This document shows, one piece after another, positions 60,945 through 64,000 of a stretch of DNA of 64,000 nucleotides. The notes below the pieces were generated by a model. It made no database searches. It worked only from the letters and a program-made list of their open reading frames with translations, and was not told the origin of the DNA. How positions within the stretch are numbered: the stretch's first letter is position 1; the number at the start of each line of letters is the position of its first letter. Source of the stretch: Anaerolineae bacterium. Lineage in GTDB: Bacteria; Chloroflexota; Anaerolineae; 4572-78; J111. Location: positions 124,001 to 188,000 of the forward strand of contig JAKLJP010000004.1 of the NCBI GenBank assembly GCA_023151115.1, written 5' to 3'. A program made the translations under genes and the position numbers.

Positions 60945-62465
60945 TCACTTCCCCCACGAAATCATCCGCTCGTCCACCCCGGCATAGTTGAAGGTCAGGC
61001 CATCGAGTGCGCCGTTGGGGAACATAGGCCGTTGGTTGGAGCCATCGGCGTTCATAATCCACAATTCCCACTTGCCGGTGCGATCCGTCATAAAGGCAAT
61101 TTGCGAGCCATCGGGCGACCAGGCCGGGGCGGCGTTATTCCAATGGGGATTCTCCCCCGGCACAATACGTTCCTTGCCGTCCACAAATTCAGTCTTGAGT
61201 TCTGATTGCTCGGCAATCACGGTGAGCGGCGTGCTGGTCAAACGCTGCCGGTCGCTGCCATCGAGGTTCATCGTGTAGACTTCCCAATTACCATCCTGCC
61301 AGAACGAAACCGCCACCTTGCTGCCATCCGGCGAGAGCACCGGGGCGCGGTCACGGATTTCAGCCGATACCGTGCGAGAGGCATTGCCCGGTACGTCGAG
61401 CAGGCCGATGCCGCTGCCGCCAAAGGTGTAGATCACTTCGTTAGGGTTGACGGGGCTGGCGGTTGGGCTGTAGGCGTATTTCCCGGCGGCCAGGTCGGTT
61501 AGTTGCCCATCGGCCAGCTTGATCTGTTTCAAATTCCAGTGGGCGTCGGCGGGTATTCGATATTCCAGCACCCCGTTCTCAATTTCAACATCGCGAGCGC
61601 CTTGTGGCACTTCAACCCCGTCCTCATTGCGGGTGGCGTCGGCCAGGTTGATGCGTTTTTCTTCCTCTTCCAATCGGCCGCCGTTTTGCCAGCTAAAAAT
61701 AATGCTCGCTCCGTCCGCCGTCCAGGTGGGCGACTTCATTTGCCGCCAGCCCTTGGTCCAAACTTGCTCGCCGGCGCCGTCGAGGTTGATGGTGTACAGG
61801 GCGTATTCGGGTTCCCAGCGGGTGAAGGCAATCTTGGTCCCATCCGGCGATAGTTGTGGGTCAATGCCGTTGGTGATGTACTTCAAGCCCGTGCCGTCGG
61901 CATTGATACTGTAGATGCCGCCGCCGCTTTGAGTTTGGAAGACCAGCTTGCCGCTGCCGTTGCCGGCCACCGGCTGGACATTGGCGGTAGTGGCGGCGGT
62001 GATGCCGGCGCTGGTAGTTTGGGCGCTGCCGCTCTCGGTAGAAGGCAGGAGTAAATCAATCCCTTCGACCTGCCATAGACCATTATACTGGCCGACGTAA
62101 ACGTTGATTTGGCGGTCGTCCGGCTGCAGCAGGGCTTGAACCTGATACGTCTTTTCCGTGGCCCAGTTTGCCGCCGTAATTTCAAAATCGGTCACAGCGG
62201 GGTTCTGCAACCCGCTCAGGATGTTGCTGTTTTTGACATCATCCGTCAGGTAAAAGTTCATCGCGTTAGCCAGTTCAGGCCGGGTCAGGGTGGTCAAAAA
62301 GCTTTTGGCGGCAGCCCGGGCCAGGTTGGTATTCAGATCATCCACAACTTTAGGCGTGTTTTCCTGGGCCTGCGCTCCCCCGGTCCCATTCAGGCTAACC
62401 AGGGCGACCACCGCTATTAAAACGTAAAACGTAAAACGTAAAACGTAAGACGCAAGACGTGTCAT
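60945..62465 (-). CDS. Exported TolB-like (PD40) protein
   Basis: A 506-residue protein. An N-terminal hydrophobic segment (VLRFTFYVLIAVVALVSLNG) acts as signal peptide or anchor; its first half is encoded by repeat words. Residues 35-150 form a helical alpha/beta part. From about 165 on there are PD40 propeller repeats (KLVFQTQSGGGIYSINADG, GTKIAFTRWEPEYALYTI, GSKVAVSFWQDGNWEVYTMN, GSQIAFMTDRTGKWELWIMN). It starts 24 nt downstream of the adaptor gene and may sit outside the membrane with it. The repeat type matches the tail of the Ser/Thr kinase at 31906. Confidence 0.85.
   Translation of the reverse strand: MTRLASYVLRFTFYVLIAVVALVSLNGTGGAQAQENTPKVVDDLNTNLARAAAKSFLTTLTRPELANAMNFYLTDDVKNSNILSGLQNPAVTDFEITAANWATEKTYQVQALLQPDDRQINVYVGQYNGLWQVEGIDLLLPSTESGSAQTTSAGITAATTANVQPVAGNGSGKLVFQTQSGGGIYSINADGTGLKYITNGIDPQLSPDGTKIAFTRWEPEYALYTINLDGAGEQVWTKGWRQMKSPTWTADGASIIFSWQNGGRLEEEEKRINLADATRNEDGVEVPQGARDVEIENGVLEYRIPADAHWNLKQIKLADGQLTDLAAGKYAYSPTASPVNPNEVIYTFGGSGIGLLDVPGNASRTVSAEIRDRAPVLSPDGSKVAVSFWQDGNWEVYTMNLDGSDRQRLTSTPLTVIAEQSELKTEFVDGKERIVPGENPHWNNAAPAWSPDGSQIAFMTDRTGKWELWIMNADGSNQRPMFPNGALDGLTFNYAGVDERMISWGK
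62404..62462 (-). repeat. Word element (ACGTAAA words) inside the TolB-like gene
   Basis: Four AAAACGT units in tandem plus AAGACGCAAGACGTG. On the minus strand it encodes TRLASYVLRFTFYVL, residues 2-16 of the TolB-like protein. Confidence 0.8.
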
Positions 62466-62489
62466 TTTACTTACCTACCTTTACCATTC

Positions 62490-63836
62490 CTACAGTTCCG
62501 GCCCAATTTCGATGTCCACAAAGGTGGTCATGCCCCAGCGCAGTTTGGACGTGTCGCCGTCGGTGATGTCAATCAGAACGGTGTAGGTCACATCGCCGGC
62601 TTTGGTTTCAGATTTGGGCGTGATGCGGACAACTTTGCCGGTAAACTCTTCGCCGGGCAGAGCGTCAACGCTGATGCTGACATTCGCTCCCGGGCGAACA
62701 TTGACCACATCAATTTCGGTCAGGTCGTCGGTTTCAATTTGCCAGCGGGAGCTGTCGCCCAGAGAGATGGCGGGAACCCCGGCCTGGACAATTTCGCCCT
62801 CTTCGATATTCAGGCTGCCAATCGTGCCGCTTAGTGGCGCAATCAATTCGGTTTTGGCCAGTTCCGCCTGGGCCGAGGTGACTCCCGTTTTGGCGCTCTC
62901 AACCCCGGCTTCGGCAATCTTAACGCCGGCCTCGGCCACAGCAATGTCCTCATCCGTCGCACCGGCCTTTAACTCCTCCAGCGCAGCCTGGGCGCTGGCC
63001 ACATCGGCCTGGGTCTGGGCGATCTGTTCAGGAGTAGCGCCGGCTTGGGCTTCGGCCAGAGCCGCCTGAGCTTTGGCTACGCCGGCGCGGGCTACGGCAA
63101 TGGCTTCTTCCGTCGCGCCGTTAACTAATTTATTGTATTCGGCTTTGGCTGCTTCGTAGGCCAGAGTCGCTTTTTGCAGCGCTACGCCATACGGTTCGGC
63201 CACTTTGGGGTCGCCGTAAACAAACTTGTCGTAATCGGCCTGGGCCAGGCGAACTTCGGCTTCGGCTTGTAGCATCTTGGCCGAGGCAGCCTCGATATCT
63301 TCATCCCGGCTGCCGGCCAGAACTTCATTCAGGCTGGCCTGGGCGGCCCATACCTCAGCCTTGGCCACATTGATGGCTTCTTCAGTTGGCCCGGCAATTT
63401 GCTCGGCCAGAGCCGCCTGAGCTTTGGCCAGGGCTGCTTCTGCCTGGGCAATTTGTTCAGGGGTCGCCGGGGCCTGGGTCTTGGCCAAGTCAGCTTGGGC
63501 TTTGGCTAAATTGGCTTCAGCTTCAAACAAGGCTGCTTCGGCGGAAGCCAAATTGGCTTGATAGGTTGTCTGGTCGAGTTGGGCCAGCACGTCGCCTTTA
63601 GCTACGGTATCGCCTTCTTCAACCTTGATGTCGGCCACCCGCCCCCCGACCTCAAAAGAGAGCTCGGCGTCGGCTACCGGCACCACAAAGGCTTCCGCAG
63701 AAACAACCGCCGGGCCTTCGGCGGCTTGAGCTTCGGCGACCGGCTCAGCGGTGGGCGTTTCGCTGCCGCCACAAGCGGCAGTGATACCCACCATCAAAGT
63801 CAAAGCAAGAGTTGTGGCAATAAGTTTGAGATTCAT
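62490..63836 (-). CDS. Lipoprotein membrane-fusion (adaptor) protein
   Basis: About 448 residues starting at MNLKLIATTLALTLMVG (ATG 63836, GGAG ribosome site); the longer frame to 63881 is less likely. Lipobox ITAAC. First lipoyl half VADIKVEEGDTVAKGDVLAQ, then about 240 residues of Ala-rich coiled coil built from repeats like GATPEQIAQAQADVASAQAA. Second lipoyl half LSGTIGSLNIEEGEIVQAG, then a beta-barrel part (VNVRPGANVSISVDALPGEE). This is the HlyD/MacA-type adaptor of the export system and the first gene of its operon. Confidence 0.9.
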   Translation of the reverse strand: MNLKLIATTLALTLMVGITAACGGSETPTAEPVAEAQAAEGPAVVSAEAFVVPVADAELSFEVGGRVADIKVEEGDTVAKGDVLAQLDQTTYQANLASAEAALFEAEANLAKAQADLAKTQAPATPEQIAQAEAALAKAQAALAEQIAGPTEEAINVAKAEVWAAQASLNEVLAGSRDEDIEAASAKMLQAEAEVRLAQADYDKFVYGDPKVAEPYGVALQKATLAYEAAKAEYNKLVNGATEEAIAVARAGVAKAQAALAEAQAGATPEQIAQTQADVASAQAALEELKAGATDEDIAVAEAGVKIAEAGVESAKTGVTSAQAELAKTELIAPLSGTIGSLNIEEGEIVQAGVPAISLGDSSRWQIETDDLTEIDVVNVRPGANVSISVDALPGEEFTGKVVRITPKSETKAGDVTYTVLIDITDGDTSKLRWGMTTFVDIEIGPEL

Positions 63837-64000
63837 GAGTTGCTCCTTCACAGTTTGCATGCATCGGCTAAATGTTACCATGCTTGTTCTAATAATTTCC
63901 GTACTGTTTCCCGGTGACTCTACGAGTTATCCGGTAAAAAGTTTTTATTTCTCAACCCCTCGCCAAAGACACGCAGGGCGCGGCGATACAGCTGGGTAGG

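Overview
The window looks like a chromosomal piece from a member of the Chloroflexota (Anaerolineae-like). This is an inference from gene content: menaquinone prenyltransferase (MenA), a dnaB-dnaD-dnaC-type replication cassette, a zinc-ribbon Ser/Thr kinase fused to TolB-like repeats, a large ligand-sensing propeller, many toxin-antitoxin pairs, and intergenic spacers crowded with small repeats. No rRNA, tRNA or CRISPR array was seen.

Layout. 0-6.5 kb: a 5'-partial, frameshifted pentapeptide-repeat gene, a TumA/TumE-type toxin-antitoxin pair, a PfkB-family sugar kinase, an SRPBCC protein, two dead transposase genes, an anti-sigma-type ATPase, a lone receiver domain, and a decayed two-component system. 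6.6-12.3 kb: a block bounded by two inverted copies of a promoter-like region rich in GTTTACC sites, holding a short-chain dehydrogenase, a GH2 glycosidase, a GT2 glycosyltransferase and an SPW-repeat membrane protein. 12.4-18 kb: stress or membrane genes (HdeD, DUF1269-like), an AI-2E transporter split by a 104-bp MITE, and a frameshifted histidine kinase with its OmpR-type regulator. 18-22.3 kb: remnants resembling RiPP-tailoring genes (nucleotidyltransferase, PqqD-like domain fused to a Tat-like and glycine-rich region, HPr-kinase-like protein), all frameshifted, with a DUF433/DUF5615 toxin-antitoxin pair between them. 22.4-23.3 kb: the 5' part of a probable group II intron and other repeats. 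23.3-25.3 kb: gyrB with a consensus promoter and strong terminator. 25.4-31 kb: secreted propeller and META/LysM mosaic proteins. 31-37.4 kb (minus strand): MenA, Ser/Thr kinase, two GT4 glycosyltransferases, a LolA-like lipoprotein. 37.6-42 kb: bifunctional nuclease, DnaB, DnaD-like and a double AAA+ loader. 42.4-46.1 kb: JAMM peptidase, HigBA, E1-like enzyme, SDR and rhodanese. 46.1-63.8 kb (minus strand): an ABC export system (lipoprotein adaptor, TolB-like protein, PFK-like protein, ATPase, three paralogous FtsX permeases), broken up by a decayed BfiI-like restriction-modification island and a VapBC-type pair whose toxin gene carries a MITE.

The most striking theme is small non-coding DNA. 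At least 15 spacers are filled by short tandem 'words' that fold back on themselves. Each spacer uses a different word, but the architecture is shared. These elements abut or overlap stop codons of neighbouring genes, and one supplies the signal peptide of a protein. Two MITE families interrupt genes with intact target-site duplications. Single-base frameshifts are concentrated in the first 22 kb, while most conserved genes from 23 to 64 kb are intact, which suggests real decay in the accessory part rather than uniform sequencing error.
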